Assembly: GCA_016213205.1 (NCBI GenBank)
Contig: JACRAZ010000060.1
Coordinates: 62,001-126,000 of the forward strand
Direction of reading: 5' to 3'
Source: Burkholderiales bacterium
Lineage (GTDB): Bacteria; Pseudomonadota; Gammaproteobacteria; Burkholderiales; Burkholderiaceae_C
Length of the DNA: 64,000 nt
Shown here one piece after another: positions 26,986 to 36,294 of this stretch (positions are counted from its first letter, which is position 1; every line of letters begins with the position of its first letter). The notes beneath the pieces were generated by a model. The model worked only from the letters and a program-made list of their open reading frames with translations. It was not told the DNA's origin and ran no database searches. A program made the position numbers and the translations under genes.

Positions 26986-28029
26986 ATGGCAGGCATAGGC
27001 GACAGGATCGCGGCATTCAACGCGATGCAGCCCGAGATGTCCGACGACCTGCAGCGCTTTCTCGACCTGGTGTGGTCGCACCGGGTGGTGCACCCGACGA
27101 AGGACCATGCCGGCGGCATTGCCGCGCCGGGCGCGGACGACATCTACGCGCTGTATGCGCGCATCTCCCGCTTCCCGACCGGGCTGCACCTGATGGGCCC
27201 CTTCCTGCGCAACATCCTCGCGCTGCCGGTGCTGCCCGACATCCAGTGCTTTGACTGGCTGACCGACGTGCTGGTGAACGTGTATGGCGCAACCGAGGCG
27301 CCCGACCACTACCCGCGCCTGGCGCACGACGGCTTCAAGCGCCTGGTGGACGATGCCGAGCGCAGCCCGTCCCTGGTCGAGGGCCTGGCCGAGGCCTTCT
27401 TCCACTTCAGCCGAGGCGGCGGTGGCTGCACCGACCGCATCTACCTGCATGTGCGGCAGCCGTACCTGATGACGGTGATGCGCCACATCCTCGAGCACAT
27501 GATGCGCACGCCGGACCAGAACCCGGGCCTGACCAACGCGAAGATGAGCACCCCCGGCGGCTCGGAGCGCGCCGACAGCATCGTGCTCTACCTCGCCAGC
27601 CCGGCGGCCGTGCAGGCCGCGCTCGACGACATCGCCAGCTACCAGCACCTGCCGGGCAAGCGTGAGCTGTTCGCACCCGGGCACACGCGCGCGACGCTGG
27701 ACATCCCCCGGCACAAGGGCATCGAGCTGGATGGCGTGAGCACCGGCGCCGAGCCGCCATTTGCGGTGCAGCTGCGCCACAACGCCGACAACTTCGCGGC
27801 GGTGCCCGGCGGCTCCACCTTCGGGCTGTTCCGCTCGATGCTGATCCAGTGCGCGCTGGTCCGCACGCTGAACCGCCAGCAGGACAAGCCCGAGTTCGTG
27901 CGCCGCACGCTGGAGTACTTCCGCGAATGCGGCATCGATCCGCGCGCGCCGCACCAGCACGTGATCCCGCCGCCGCTGCGGCAGCGCATCCTGGGCTTCG
28001 TGCAGCAGGTGCAGGCCGGGCAGCACTAG
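26986..28029 (+). CDS. HopA1-family-like protein (T3SS effector HopA1 domain), uncertain
   Basis: 347-residue soluble protein with no signal peptide or membrane segment. The C-terminal half fits the HopA1-type domain pattern as I remember it: SERADSIVLYL, IELDGVSTGAEPP, GSTFGLFRSMLIQCAL and RTLEYFRECGIDPRAPHQH. The N-terminal half (WSHRVVHPTKDH, DDIYALYARISRFP, HFSRGGGGCTDRIYLHV) is not familiar to me. Some HopA1-domain proteins are secreted effectors, but many are found in free-living bacteria where their job is unknown, and there are no secretion genes here. The start at 26986 is set by a strong AGGAGG ribosome-binding site. 14 bases after the UbiM-like stop, so co-transcribed; it converges on korB. 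Confidence 0.6.
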   Translation: MAGIGDRIAAFNAMQPEMSDDLQRFLDLVWSHRVVHPTKDHAGGIAAPGADDIYALYARISRFPTGLHLMGPFLRNILALPVLPDIQCFDWLTDVLVNVYGATEAPDHYPRLAHDGFKRLVDDAERSPSLVEGLAEAFFHFSRGGGGCTDRIYLHVRQPYLMTVMRHILEHMMRTPDQNPGLTNAKMSTPGGSERADSIVLYLASPAAVQAALDDIASYQHLPGKRELFAPGHTRATLDIPRHKGIELDGVSTGAEPPFAVQLRHNADNFAAVPGGSTFGLFRSMLIQCALVRTLNRQQDKPEFVRRTLEYFRECGIDPRAPHQHVIPPPLRQRILGFVQQVQAGQH

Positions 28030-28056
28030 GCCGCCGAGGCCCCGGCCGACGCCTCG

Positions 28057-29112
28057 TCAGCGCAGCGAGGCGTTGAGCTTGGCCAGCGCGGCCGTGCCGG
28101 GGCACAGCTCGGCCTCGGTCAGCGCGTTCAGCGGCTTGGCCACGGTGTTCAGGCCGTGGTGCATGTCCTGCGCCTGCGGGTCCACGTACAGCAGCCCGGT
28201 CACCACCTCGCCCTGGGCCTGCAGTGCCTGCACGTGGGCCATCGCGTTGACGCGGTTGGTGGGGTCGTAGTCGGCGTGCAGCTTGCGCAGGCGCATCAGC
28301 GTGCCGTCGGCCTGCGGCAGGGTGAACACCTCGCCGGGTTCGGGCGAGGCATGCGCCTCGGGTGCGAGCTCGATGAAGTCGATCCGGCTCACCGCGTCGT
28401 TGTGCTCGCGCACGTAGTCGTAGCTGCGGGTGCTGCCCGGGTGGTTGTTGAAGGCCACGCAGGGGCTGATCACGTCGATGAAGGCGGCGCCGCCGTGGGC
28501 GATGGCGCCCTGGATCAGCGGCACCAGCTGGGCCTTGTCGCCCGAGAAGCCGCGGCCCACGTAGGTGGCGCCCAGTTGCAGCGCCATGCCGATCAGGTCG
28601 ACCGGCGCATCGGGGTTCACCACGCCTTTCTTGCTCTTGCTGCCGCGGTCGGCGGTGGCCGAGAACTGGCCCTTGGTCAGGCCGTAGACGCCGTTGTTCT
28701 CGACGATGTAGACCATGCGCACGCCGCGCCGCATGGCGTGGGCGAACTGGCCCAGGCCGATGGAGGCGGAGTCGCCGTCGCCCGAGACGCCCAGGTACAG
28801 CAGCTCGCGGTTGGCCAGGTTGGCGCCGGTCAGCACGCTGGGCATGCGGCCGTGCACGGTGTTGAAGCCATGGCTCGCGCCGAGAAAGTAGTCCGGCGTC
28901 TTCGAGCTGCAGCCGATGCCCGAGAGCTTGGCCACGCGGTGCGGTGCGATGTCCAGCGCCCAGCAGGCCTGGATGATGGCCGCCGAGATGCTGTCGTGCC
29001 CGCAGCCGGCGCACAGCGTGGAGATCTTGCCTTCGTAGTCGCGCCGCGTGTAGCCGACCTTGTTCTTCGTGAGCGTCGGGTGGTGCAGCGAGGGCTTGGT
29101 GATGTAGGTCAT
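28057..29112 (-). CDS. korB: 2-oxoacid:acceptor oxidoreductase beta subunit (KorB-like)
   Basis: 351-residue thiamine diphosphate-binding subunit that oxidatively decarboxylates a 2-oxoacid to acyl-CoA. Motifs: STLCAGCGHDSISAAII (cluster/TPP entry), KLSGIGCSSKTPDYF, the TPP-binding GDGDSASIGLGQFAHAMRRG, and NNGVYGLTKGQ. The pattern is that of the 2-oxoglutarate/2-oxoacid:ferredoxin type. Start MTYITKPSLHH at 29112 overlaps the alpha-subunit stop (ATGA). Last gene of the three-gene unit. Oxygen-labile enzymes of this class are unusual in a typical aerobe, which suggests facultative or anaerobic metabolism. Confidence 0.9.
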   Translation of the reverse strand: MTYITKPSLHHPTLTKNKVGYTRRDYEGKISTLCAGCGHDSISAAIIQACWALDIAPHRVAKLSGIGCSSKTPDYFLGASHGFNTVHGRMPSVLTGANLANRELLYLGVSGDGDSASIGLGQFAHAMRRGVRMVYIVENNGVYGLTKGQFSATADRGSKSKKGVVNPDAPVDLIGMALQLGATYVGRGFSGDKAQLVPLIQGAIAHGGAAFIDVISPCVAFNNHPGSTRSYDYVREHNDAVSRIDFIELAPEAHASPEPGEVFTLPQADGTLMRLRKLHADYDPTNRVNAMAHVQALQAQGEVVTGLLYVDPQAQDMHHGLNTVAKPLNALTEAELCPGTAALAKLNASLR

Positions 29113-30959
29113 TGGATCTTTTCCCTGCGCGGGGCCACGGCCAGGGCATGCACGTGGGTGGTGATCGCCTGCGTGATGAAGCGGGCGGTGATCGGCGTGC
29201 CGTCGAAGTGCAGCACCGGGATCAGGCGCGCCGGGTCGAACTCGAGCTCGTTGACCAGCAGCGTGCGCATCTGCGCGTCGCGGTTCTGCTCGACCACGAA
29301 GACATGGTCGTGCGCCTCGATGAACTCGGTCACGCTGGCCGGGAACGGGAAGGCACGCAGGCGCATCGCATCCAGGTGGATCTGGCTCTCGGCCAGGGCC
29401 TCCAGCGCCTCGTCCATCGCCGGCGAGGTGCTGCCGAAGTACAGCACGCCCAGGCGCGTCTTCTTCGCGGCCGAGCGCACCAGCGGCTGCGGCACCAGGT
29501 TGGCCGCGGTGGCGAACTTCTTCAGCAGGCGCTGCACGTTGTACAGGTAGTCGGGCCCGGCCTCGGAGTAGCGGGCGTAGGCGTCCCGCGTGGTGCCGCG
29601 GGTGAAGTACGCGCCCTTGCTGGGGTGGGTGCCGGGCAGCGTGCGCCAGGGGATGCCGTCGCCATCCACGTCCTTGTAGCGGCCGAAGTCCTTGCCGGCT
29701 TCCAGTTCTTCGGCGGTCATCACCTTGCCGCGGTCGTAGCTGCGGCTGTCGTCCCAGGCAAAGGGCTCGCACAGGCGCTGGTTCATGCCGATGTCCAGAT
29801 CGGTCATCACGAACACCGGGGTCTGCAGCCGGTCGGCCAGGTCCAGCGCGGTGGCCGACATCTCGAAGCACTCGTTCGGGTCCTGCGGCAGCAGCATCAC
29901 GTGCTTGGTGTCGCCGTGCGAGGCATAGGCGCTGCTGATCAGGTCGGCCTGCTGGGTGCGCGTGGGCATGCCGGTGGAGGGGCCACCGCGCTGCACGTTG
30001 ATGATGGTGATCGGGATCTCGGCAAAGTAGGCCAGGCCGATGAACTCGCTCATCAGCGAGACCCCAGGGCCCGAGGTGGCGGTGAACGCGCGCGCGCCGT
30101 TCCAGCCCGCGCCGGTGATCATGCCCACCGAGGCCAGCTCGTCCTCGGCCTGCACGATGGCGAAGCGGTGTTCGCCGGTCTCAGGGTCGATGCGGTACTT
30201 GCGGCAGTACTTGTCGAAGGCCTCGGCCACCGAGGACGAGGGCGTGATCGGGTACCACGCACACACCGAGGCGCCGCCGTACACGCAGCCCAGCGCGGCG
30301 GCGGCGTTGCCGTCGACAAAGATGCGCTCGCCCACCTTGTCGGATTTGCGCACGCGCAGCCCCACCTGGGGGCTGCCGGCGGCCTGCAGATGGTCTTTCG
30401 CGAAGCTGCGGCCGGCGTGCAGCGCCCGGACGTTCGATTCGAGCAGCCGCTCCTTGCCGCGGTACTGCTCGCTGAACAGCTGCTCGATCACCGCCGGGTC
30501 CACGTCCATCAGCACCGAGAGCGCGCCCAGCACCATGATGTTCTTGAACAGCGTGCGCTGGCGCGGGTCTTCGTAGGTGGCGTTGCAGATCGCCGTGACG
30601 GGCATGCCGATGACGTTGATGTCGTCGCGGAAGGCGCTGGGCGGCAGCGGTCGCGTGCTGTCGTAGAACAGGTAGCCGCCGGTCTCGACCTCGGCCACGT
30701 CCTGGGCCCAGGTCTGCGGGTTCATCGCCACCATCATGTCGATGCCGCCGCGCCGGCCGAGCCAGCCGCGCTCGCTCACCCGCACCTCGTACCAGGTGGG
30801 CAGGCCCTGGATGTTGCTGGGGAAGATGTTGCGCGGGCTCACCGGCACGCCCATGCGCAGGATGGCCTTGGCGAAAAGCTCGTTGGCCGAAGCCGAGCCC
30901 GAGCCGTTGACGTTGGCGAACTTGATGACGAAGTCGTTGACCGCCTCGATGCGCTTCAT
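29109..30959 (-). CDS. korA: 2-oxoacid:acceptor oxidoreductase gamma-alpha fusion subunit (KorA-like)
   Basis: 616-residue subunit joining the gamma domain (residues 1-190: NVNGSGSASANELFAKAILR, GMPVTAICNATYEDPRQRT) to the alpha/pyrimidine-binding domain (about 215-600: CAWYPITPSSSVAEAFDKYC, AEDELASVGMITGAGWNGAR, TSGPGVSLMSEFIG, QRGGPSTGMPTRTQQ). The C-terminal part contains VLYFGSTSPAMDEALEALAE and the transketolase-C-like domain. With the beta subunit it forms the catalytic core. Start MKRIEAVNDF at 30959 overlaps the stop of the upstream flavoprotein (ATGA). A fused gamma-alpha subunit is the usual arrangement for the Kor type. Confidence 0.92.
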   Translation of the reverse strand: MKRIEAVNDFVIKFANVNGSGSASANELFAKAILRMGVPVSPRNIFPSNIQGLPTWYEVRVSERGWLGRRGGIDMMVAMNPQTWAQDVAEVETGGYLFYDSTRPLPPSAFRDDINVIGMPVTAICNATYEDPRQRTLFKNIMVLGALSVLMDVDPAVIEQLFSEQYRGKERLLESNVRALHAGRSFAKDHLQAAGSPQVGLRVRKSDKVGERIFVDGNAAAALGCVYGGASVCAWYPITPSSSVAEAFDKYCRKYRIDPETGEHRFAIVQAEDELASVGMITGAGWNGARAFTATSGPGVSLMSEFIGLAYFAEIPITIINVQRGGPSTGMPTRTQQADLISSAYASHGDTKHVMLLPQDPNECFEMSATALDLADRLQTPVFVMTDLDIGMNQRLCEPFAWDDSRSYDRGKVMTAEELEAGKDFGRYKDVDGDGIPWRTLPGTHPSKGAYFTRGTTRDAYARYSEAGPDYLYNVQRLLKKFATAANLVPQPLVRSAAKKTRLGVLYFGSTSPAMDEALEALAESQIHLDAMRLRAFPFPASVTEFIEAHDHVFVVEQNRDAQMRTLLVNELEFDPARLIPVLHFDGTPITARFITQAITTHVHALAVAPRREKIQ

Positions 30960-32797
30960 ACGGTAGCCCCCTGCTTGCTGCTGTGCGACTTGCCGCCGTC
31001 CCGGCTGGCCGGACCGGCCTTGGGCGTGAGCAGCAGGAACTTCTGCATGTCCCAGGCCCCGGTGGGGCAGCGCTCGGCACACAGGCCGCAGTGCAGGCAG
31101 ACGTCTTCGTCCTTCACCATCACGTGCGTCGTCTTCAGCGGCGCGCTGACGTACAGCGCCTGGTCGGCATGCAGCGTGGGGGCCTTCAGCCGGCCGCGCA
31201 GCTCGGCCTCCTCGCCGTTGGCGGTGAAGCTGATGCAGTCCATCGGGCAGATGTCCACGCAGGCATCGCACTCGATGCAGAGCTTGTCGCTGAACACCGT
31301 CTGCACATCGCAGTTCAGGCAGCGCTCGGCCTCCTTGAACGCGGTGGCCGCATCGAAGCCGAGTTCCACCTCCACCTTGATGCTGGCCAGCGCCTTCTCG
31401 GCCTTGGCCCACGGCACCTTGTGGCGCAGATCGTTGGACACCGCGTTGTCGTAACTCCACTCGTGGATGCCCATCTTCTGCGACATCAGGTTCACGTGCG
31501 GCGGTGGCCGCTGCGTCACGGCCTCGCCGTGCAGGAAGCGGTCGATCGACACCGCGGCCTCGTGGCCATGGGCCACCGCGGTGATGATGTTCTTGGGCCC
31601 GAAGGCCGCATCGCCGCCGAAGAACACATGGGGCAACGTGGACTGCAGCGATTTCTCGTCCAGCTTGGGCAGGCCCCAGTCGTCGAAGGTGATGCCGCAA
31701 TCGCGCTCGATCCAGGGAAAGGCGTTCTCCTGGCCGACGGCGATCAGCACCTCGTCGCACTCGAAATCGACATCGGGCTGGCCGGTGGGCTTCAGGCTGC
31801 GGCGGCCCTTGTCGTCGTACACCGCGCGCACCACCTCGAAGCGCATGCCGGTGAGCTTGCCGCCCTCGTGCAGGAAGGCCTTGGGCACGTGGAAGTTGAT
31901 GATCGGGATGCCCTCGTGCATGGCATCCTCCTTCTCCCAGGGCGAGGCCTTCATCTCCTCGAAGCCCGAGCGCACGATCACCTTCACGTCGTCGGCGCCC
32001 AGGCGGCGCGCCGAGCGGCAGCAGTCCATCGCGGTGTTGCCGCCGCCGAGCACGATGACGCGCTTCTTCACGCTGGTGACGTGGCCGAAGGACACCGACG
32101 CCAGCCAGTCGATGCCGATGTGGATGCTGGCCGCAGCTTCCTGCCGGCCCGGCACCTCGAGGTCGCGGCCGCGCGGCGCGCCGCAGCCCACGAACACCGC
32201 GTCCCAGCCTTCGCGCAGCAGCGCGCCCATCGACTCGATGCGCTGGCCCGAGCGGAACTCCACGCCCAGGTTCAGGATGTAGCCGCATTCCTCGTCGATC
32301 ACGCTCTCGGGCAGGCGAAAGCGCGGGATCTGCGAGCGGATGAAGCCGCCGGCCTTCTTCTCGCCATCGAACACCGTGACCGCATAACCCTGGCTGGCGA
32401 GGTCACGCGCCAACGTCAGCGAGGCTGGCCCCGCGCCGACACAGGCCACGCGCTTGCCGTTCTTGGGCTGCGGGCGCGGGATCATCGCGCGCACCTCGTC
32501 GCCCTTGAGGTCGGCCGCCACGCGCTTGAGACGGCAGATGGCCACCGGCTCGGGCTTGGCCGCGTTGCGCTCTTCCACCCGGCCGCGTCGGCAGGCGGGT
32601 TCGCAGGGCCGGTCGCAGGTGCGGCCCAGCACGCCAGGGAAGACATTCGACACCCAGTTCACCATGTAGGCGTCGTCGTAGCGACCCTGGGCGATCAGGC
32701 GGATGTATTCGGGAACCGGGGTGTGGGCCGGACACGCCCACTGGCAATCGACAACCTTGTGGAAATAGGCCGGGTCGGCCACGTTGGTGGGCTGCAC
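30956..32797 (-). CDS. korC: NAD(P)H-linked FAD/iron-sulfur oxidoreductase subunit (KorC-like, GltD family)
   Basis: 613 residues. N-terminal Fe-S binding region (DCQWACPAHTPVPEYI, then CDRPCEPACRRG). FAD domain from CVGAGPASLTLARDLASQG, NAD(P)H domain with VIVLGGGNTAMDCCRSARRL, and the flavin end motif FFGGDAAFGPKNIITAVAHG. C-terminal region with two [4Fe-4S] motifs, CIECDACVDICP and CLHCGLCAERCP. It would pass electrons between the 2-oxoacid oxidoreductase core and NAD(P)H or ferredoxin. From recalled literature, Azoarcus/Thauera KorABC is a 2-oxoglutarate:NADP+ oxidoreductase with such a third subunit. Start is a GTG at 32797 with GGAG nine bases upstream. First gene of the unit. Confidence 0.9.
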   Translation of the reverse strand: MQPTNVADPAYFHKVVDCQWACPAHTPVPEYIRLIAQGRYDDAYMVNWVSNVFPGVLGRTCDRPCEPACRRGRVEERNAAKPEPVAICRLKRVAADLKGDEVRAMIPRPQPKNGKRVACVGAGPASLTLARDLASQGYAVTVFDGEKKAGGFIRSQIPRFRLPESVIDEECGYILNLGVEFRSGQRIESMGALLREGWDAVFVGCGAPRGRDLEVPGRQEAAASIHIGIDWLASVSFGHVTSVKKRVIVLGGGNTAMDCCRSARRLGADDVKVIVRSGFEEMKASPWEKEDAMHEGIPIINFHVPKAFLHEGGKLTGMRFEVVRAVYDDKGRRSLKPTGQPDVDFECDEVLIAVGQENAFPWIERDCGITFDDWGLPKLDEKSLQSTLPHVFFGGDAAFGPKNIITAVAHGHEAAVSIDRFLHGEAVTQRPPPHVNLMSQKMGIHEWSYDNAVSNDLRHKVPWAKAEKALASIKVEVELGFDAATAFKEAERCLNCDVQTVFSDKLCIECDACVDICPMDCISFTANGEEAELRGRLKAPTLHADQALYVSAPLKTTHVMVKDEDVCLHCGLCAERCPTGAWDMQKFLLLTPKAGPASRDGGKSHSSKQGATV

Positions 32798-32881
32798 GCG
32801 TTTGTCTCCTGATCGGACGAGCCGACGGCCGCACCGGGTGTGGCGGGCCGTTCTGCAGGCTTCTCAAAACAGTCTACGCCG

Positions 32882-32896
32882 GTCAATGCGATTGAC
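32882..32896. promoter_or_regulatory. Palindromic operator-like site upstream of the kor genes
   Basis: A perfect inverted repeat GTCAAT-GCG-ATTGAC centred at 32889, bracketed by GTCTAC (32872-32877) and GTAGAC (32898-32903). It lies 85 bases upstream of korC in the 210-base gap between korC and parC, which otherwise holds no gene. The position fits a dimeric transcription factor controlling the kor unit. The sequence is not a clear FNR or Fur box. No convincing -35/-10 pair can be assigned by eye. Confidence 0.42.
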
Positions 32897-33007
32897 GGTA
32901 GACAGGAACACCCGCAAATCTGATCCAACGCAGGCAGGCCCCAGATCGCCCCGCGGGCACGCCGGCGGCGCGGCCGCCACGCCATCCCGGCGCGGCGGGC
33001 GGGGGTG

Positions 33008-35335
33008 TCAGGCCAGCACGCGCTGCGGCTTCAGGAAACCTTCGAGCTTGCGCCCCTTGCGGGCGCGTTTGCCGGCGTAGGCGGCCAGGCCCGCACCCTT
33101 GAGGTCTTCTTCCTTGGGCTTGCCACCGCGGCCGCTGCCCAGCACCTTCAGCGCCTCGGCGCAGGTGGCCACCGAGACCAGCGGCGCCTGGGCATCCACA
33201 TCCATCAGCGTGAGGCCCTTGCCGCCGTTGGGCTGCAGCTTCAGTTCGTCCAGCGGGAACACCAGCAAGCGGCCATCCAGCGCCAGGCAGGCCACCTGCG
33301 CATGCGCGGGCGGCACGGCCACCGGCGGCAGCACGCGGTCGGTGTCGGCCAGGGTCAGGAAGCTCTTGCCGCCCTTCTGCCGGCCCTGCATGTCGCCGGC
33401 CTTGGCCAGCAGCCCGAAGCCGCCGGTGTTGGCCAGCAGCAGCGTGGTGTCGGCCGCGCCGGCAAAGTAGTGCACCGGCTGGGTGCCGGCTTCCAGGTCG
33501 ATCAGGCTGGTGATCGGCACCCCGTCGCCACGCCCGCCGGGCAAGGCGCTCACGGCCACCGAGTACACGCGGCCGCTGCCCTTGGCGGCGGAGCCGAACA
33601 CCAGCAGCGTGTCCACGCTGCGGCAGGGGAACACGCCGTACAGCGCATCACCGGCCTTGAAGGCCAGCGCCGTGGCATCGACCTCGTGGCCCTTGAGCGC
33701 CCGCACCCAGCCCTTCAGGCTGACCACCACGGTGACCGGCTCGTCCACCACCTTGATCTCGGCCACCGCGCGCTTGTCGGCCTGGATCAAGGTGCGCCGC
33801 TCGTCGCCATGGGCCTTGGCATCGGCCTCGATCTCGCGAATCAGCGTGCGCTTGAGCGCCGCCGGGCTGCCGAGGATTTCTTCCAGCTTCGCCTGTTCCT
33901 CGCGCAGGTTCTTCAGCTCCTGCTCGATCTTGATGGCCTCCAGCCGCGCCAGCTGGCGCAGCCGGATCTCGAGGATGTCCTCGGCCTGCCGGTCGCTGAG
34001 CCTGAAGCGCTCGATCAGCGCGGGCTTGGGCTCGTCGGCGTTGCGGATGATGCGGATCACCTCGTCGATGTTCAGCAGCACGAGCTGCCGGCCCTCGAGC
34101 ACGTGGATGCGGTCGCGCACCTTGTCCAGCCGGTGCTGGGTGCGGCGCTGCACCGTCTGCTGGCGGAAGGCGACCCACTCCACCAGCATCTGGCGCAGGC
34201 TCTTCTGCATCGGCCGGCCGTCGCGGCCGACCATCGTCAGGTTCACCGGCACGCTGGATTCGAGGCTGGTGTGGGCCAGCAGCGTGGTGATCAGCTCCTG
34301 CTGCTCGATGCTGCGGCTCTTGGGCTCGAACACCAGCCGCACCGCGGCTTCCTTGCCCGACTCGTCACGCACCGCATCGAGCACCGCCAGCACCGAGGCC
34401 TTGAGCTGCACCTGCTCGCTGGTGAGCGCCTTCTTGCCTGTCTTCACCTTGGGGTTGGTGAGGTCCTCGATCTCCTCGAGCACCTTCTGAGCGCTGACGC
34501 CTGGTGGCAGCTCGGTCACCACCAGCTGCCACTGGCCGCGCGCCAGGTCCTCGATCTTCCAGCGTGCGCGCACCTTCAGGCTGCCGCGGCCGCCGGCATA
34601 GGCCTCGCGGATGTCGGCCTCGGGCGAGATGATCTGGCCGCCGCCGGGGAAGTCGGGGCCGGGGATCAGCGTGTACAGCGCGTCGTCGTCGAGCTTGTCG
34701 TCGCGGATCAGCGCCACCGCGGCGGCGGCCACCTCGCGCAGGTTGTGGCTCGGGATCTCGGTGGCCAGGCCCACCGCGATGCCCGAGGCCCCGTTGAGCA
34801 GCACGAAGGGCAGCCGCGCCGGCAGCAGGCGCGGCTCTTCGGTGGAGCCGTCGTAGTTGGGCACGAAGTCCACCGTGCCTTCGTCCAGCTCGTCGAGCAG
34901 CAGGCGGGCGATCGGCGACAGCCGCGCCTCGGTGTAGCGCATGGCGGCCGCGCCGTCGCCGTCGCGGCTGCCGAAGTTGCCCTGGCCATCGATCAGCGGG
35001 TAGCGCTGGCTGAAATCTTGCGCCATGCGCACCAGCGCGTCGTAGGCCGCCTGGTCGCTGTGGGGGTGGAACTTGCCGAGCACGTCGCCCACGACGCGCG
35101 CGCTCTTCACCGGCTTGGGCGCGCCGCCGGCGCCATGGCTCAGGCCCATGCGCTGCATCGCGTAGAGGATGCGGCGCTGCACCGGCTTGGCCCCGTCGCA
35201 CACATCGGGCAGTGCGCGGCCCTTGACGACACTGAGCGCGTATTCCAGGTAGGCCCGCTCGGCGTAGTGGGCCAGCGTGATCGTGTCGCCGCCGGGCGGA
35301 TCGGCCGGCGGCATCAGGGAGAGCTGTTCAGACAT
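33008..35335 (-). CDS. parC: DNA topoisomerase IV subunit A
   Basis: 775-residue subunit that cuts and rejoins DNA in topoisomerase IV, which unlinks daughter chromosomes. The catalytic tyrosine is Y134 in [12 protein letters not shown]; the N-terminal core runs [28 protein letters not shown], then the quinolone region [20 protein letters not shown] (88-107). C-terminal beta-pinwheel blades end near the basic tail [20 protein letters not shown]. parE is nearby on the same strand, and GyrA would have a longer tail with a GyrA box, so ParC is the better call. The quinolone region carries Ser, Gln and Asp where E. coli ParC has G78, S80 and E84. Confidence 0.95.
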   Translation of the reverse strand: MSEQLSLMPPADPPGGDTITLAHYAERAYLEYALSVVKGRALPDVCDGAKPVQRRILYAMQRMGLSHGAGGAPKPVKSARVVGDVLGKFHPHSDQAAYDALVRMAQDFSQRYPLIDGQGNFGSRDGDGAAAMRYTEARLSPIARLLLDELDEGTVDFVPNYDGSTEEPRLLPARLPFVLLNGASGIAVGLATEIPSHNLREVAAAAVALIRDDKLDDDALYTLIPGPDFPGGGQIISPEADIREAYAGGRGSLKVRARWKIEDLARGQWQLVVTELPPGVSAQKVLEEIEDLTNPKVKTGKKALTSEQVQLKASVLAVLDAVRDESGKEAAVRLVFEPKSRSIEQQELITTLLAHTSLESSVPVNLTMVGRDGRPMQKSLRQMLVEWVAFRQQTVQRRTQHRLDKVRDRIHVLEGRQLVLLNIDEVIRIIRNADEPKPALIERFRLSDRQAEDILEIRLRQLARLEAIKIEQELKNLREEQAKLEEILGSPAALKRTLIREIEADAKAHGDERRTLIQADKRAVAEIKVVDEPVTVVVSLKGWVRALKGHEVDATALAFKAGDALYGVFPCRSVDTLLVFGSAAKGSGRVYSVAVSALPGGRGDGVPITSLIDLEAGTQPVHYFAGAADTTLLLANTGGFGLLAKAGDMQGRQKGGKSFLTLADTDRVLPPVAVPPAHAQVACLALDGRLLVFPLDELKLQPNGGKGLTLMDVDAQAPLVSVATCAEALKVLGSGRGGKPKEEDLKGAGLAAYAGKRARKGRKLEGFLKPQRVLA

Positions 35336-35434
35336 TCAGGCGCGGAAATGGGCAGCAAGGGGCGGTGCCGTCGGCCCATGCCGCGCGGCGAACGCATTGT
35401 GCCGTGGCCGCCTGGCCCAGGCAGGGTTCGGCGC

Positions 35435-36160
35435 TCAGCGCTCGGCCACGGTCACCGGTGCATGCAGCTTCAACTGCGTGGCGCGCTGGTTCTGGCTGCG
35501 CTGCAGCAGGCCCCAGTACAGCTCCAGCACCAGGTGCACGTGGGCACGGGTCTCGTCGATCGGCGGCACCTTGCCGCCGTGCCTGCGCACCGTGCCCTCA
35601 CCGGCGTTCCAGGCGGCCAGCGCCACGTCGATGCGGCCGAAGCGCCGGATCAGGTCGGCCAGCATGCGCGCGCCGGTGTGGATGTTGGCGCGGGGGTCCA
35701 GCAGGCGCTCGTCGAGCGGAAGCTGTGCATGGCGGGCATCGGCATAACGCTCGGCGGTTTCGGGCGTGATCTGCATCAGCCCCCGCGCGCCGCGCGGCGA
35801 CACGGCCTTGGCGTCGAAGCCCGATTCGACCGCGATCACCGCGGTGAGCAGCTCGCGGTCCACGCCATGCGCCAGCGCGGCCTCGTGCAGCCAGGGCTTG
35901 AGCACCCGCACCTCGGGGGCGATCTCCAGCCAGGTCAGCATCCCGGCGGACGAATCGGTCTTGCCAGGCACCCGGGCCTCACGGCGCGCGGCATCGCCCA
36001 GCACCAGCTGGTAGCGTGAATCGAGCCGCGTGTGCGCAAAGTGCGCCACGCCCTGGCCATCCACATAACCCCATAGCGCCGCGTGCACCGGTAGCGCCAG
36101 CGCGGCGAAGGCGACGAGAACACAGGCGCGCAGCAGGTGAAGCGTGGGGGGTGGGGACAT
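35435..36160 (-). CDS. Lytic transglycosylase (SLT domain, DUF4124-like N-terminus)
   Basis: 241-residue secreted peptidoglycan hydrolase. Signal peptide of about 28 residues (LLRACVLVAFAALALPVHAA), then a short DUF4124-like segment (LWGYVDGQGVAHFAHTR), then the SLT catalytic domain with AVIAVESGFDAKAVSPRGAR (catalytic E112), GLMQITPETAERY and a LAAWNAGEGTVRR motif. Start MSPPPTLHLL at 36160 gives the signal peptide; a longer frame to 36211 adds a non-signal extension. Lies between the GNAT gene and parC on the same strand. The 99 bases to parC show nothing recognisable. Confidence 0.92.
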   Translation of the reverse strand: MSPPPTLHLLRACVLVAFAALALPVHAALWGYVDGQGVAHFAHTRLDSRYQLVLGDAARREARVPGKTDSSAGMLTWLEIAPEVRVLKPWLHEAALAHGVDRELLTAVIAVESGFDAKAVSPRGARGLMQITPETAERYADARHAQLPLDERLLDPRANIHTGARMLADLIRRFGRIDVALAAWNAGEGTVRRHGGKVPPIDETRAHVHLVLELYWGLLQRSQNQRATQLKLHAPVTVAER

Positions 36161-36294
36161 GCAGGCAGGTGATGGACCGGGGCCGGACCACAGGGCCCCG
36201 GCCGCCGGCAAGGGCGCGATTCTGGCAGAGCTATCGGCAGCCCCGGCGGAAACTGGAGCCGCACGCCAGGCGGGGCCTGCGTGCCGGCCGGGGG

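Noticed and set aside
26986..28029. Type III secretion locus around the HopA1-like gene
   Set aside because: No secretion apparatus, chaperone or hrp-box-like sequence is visible around it.
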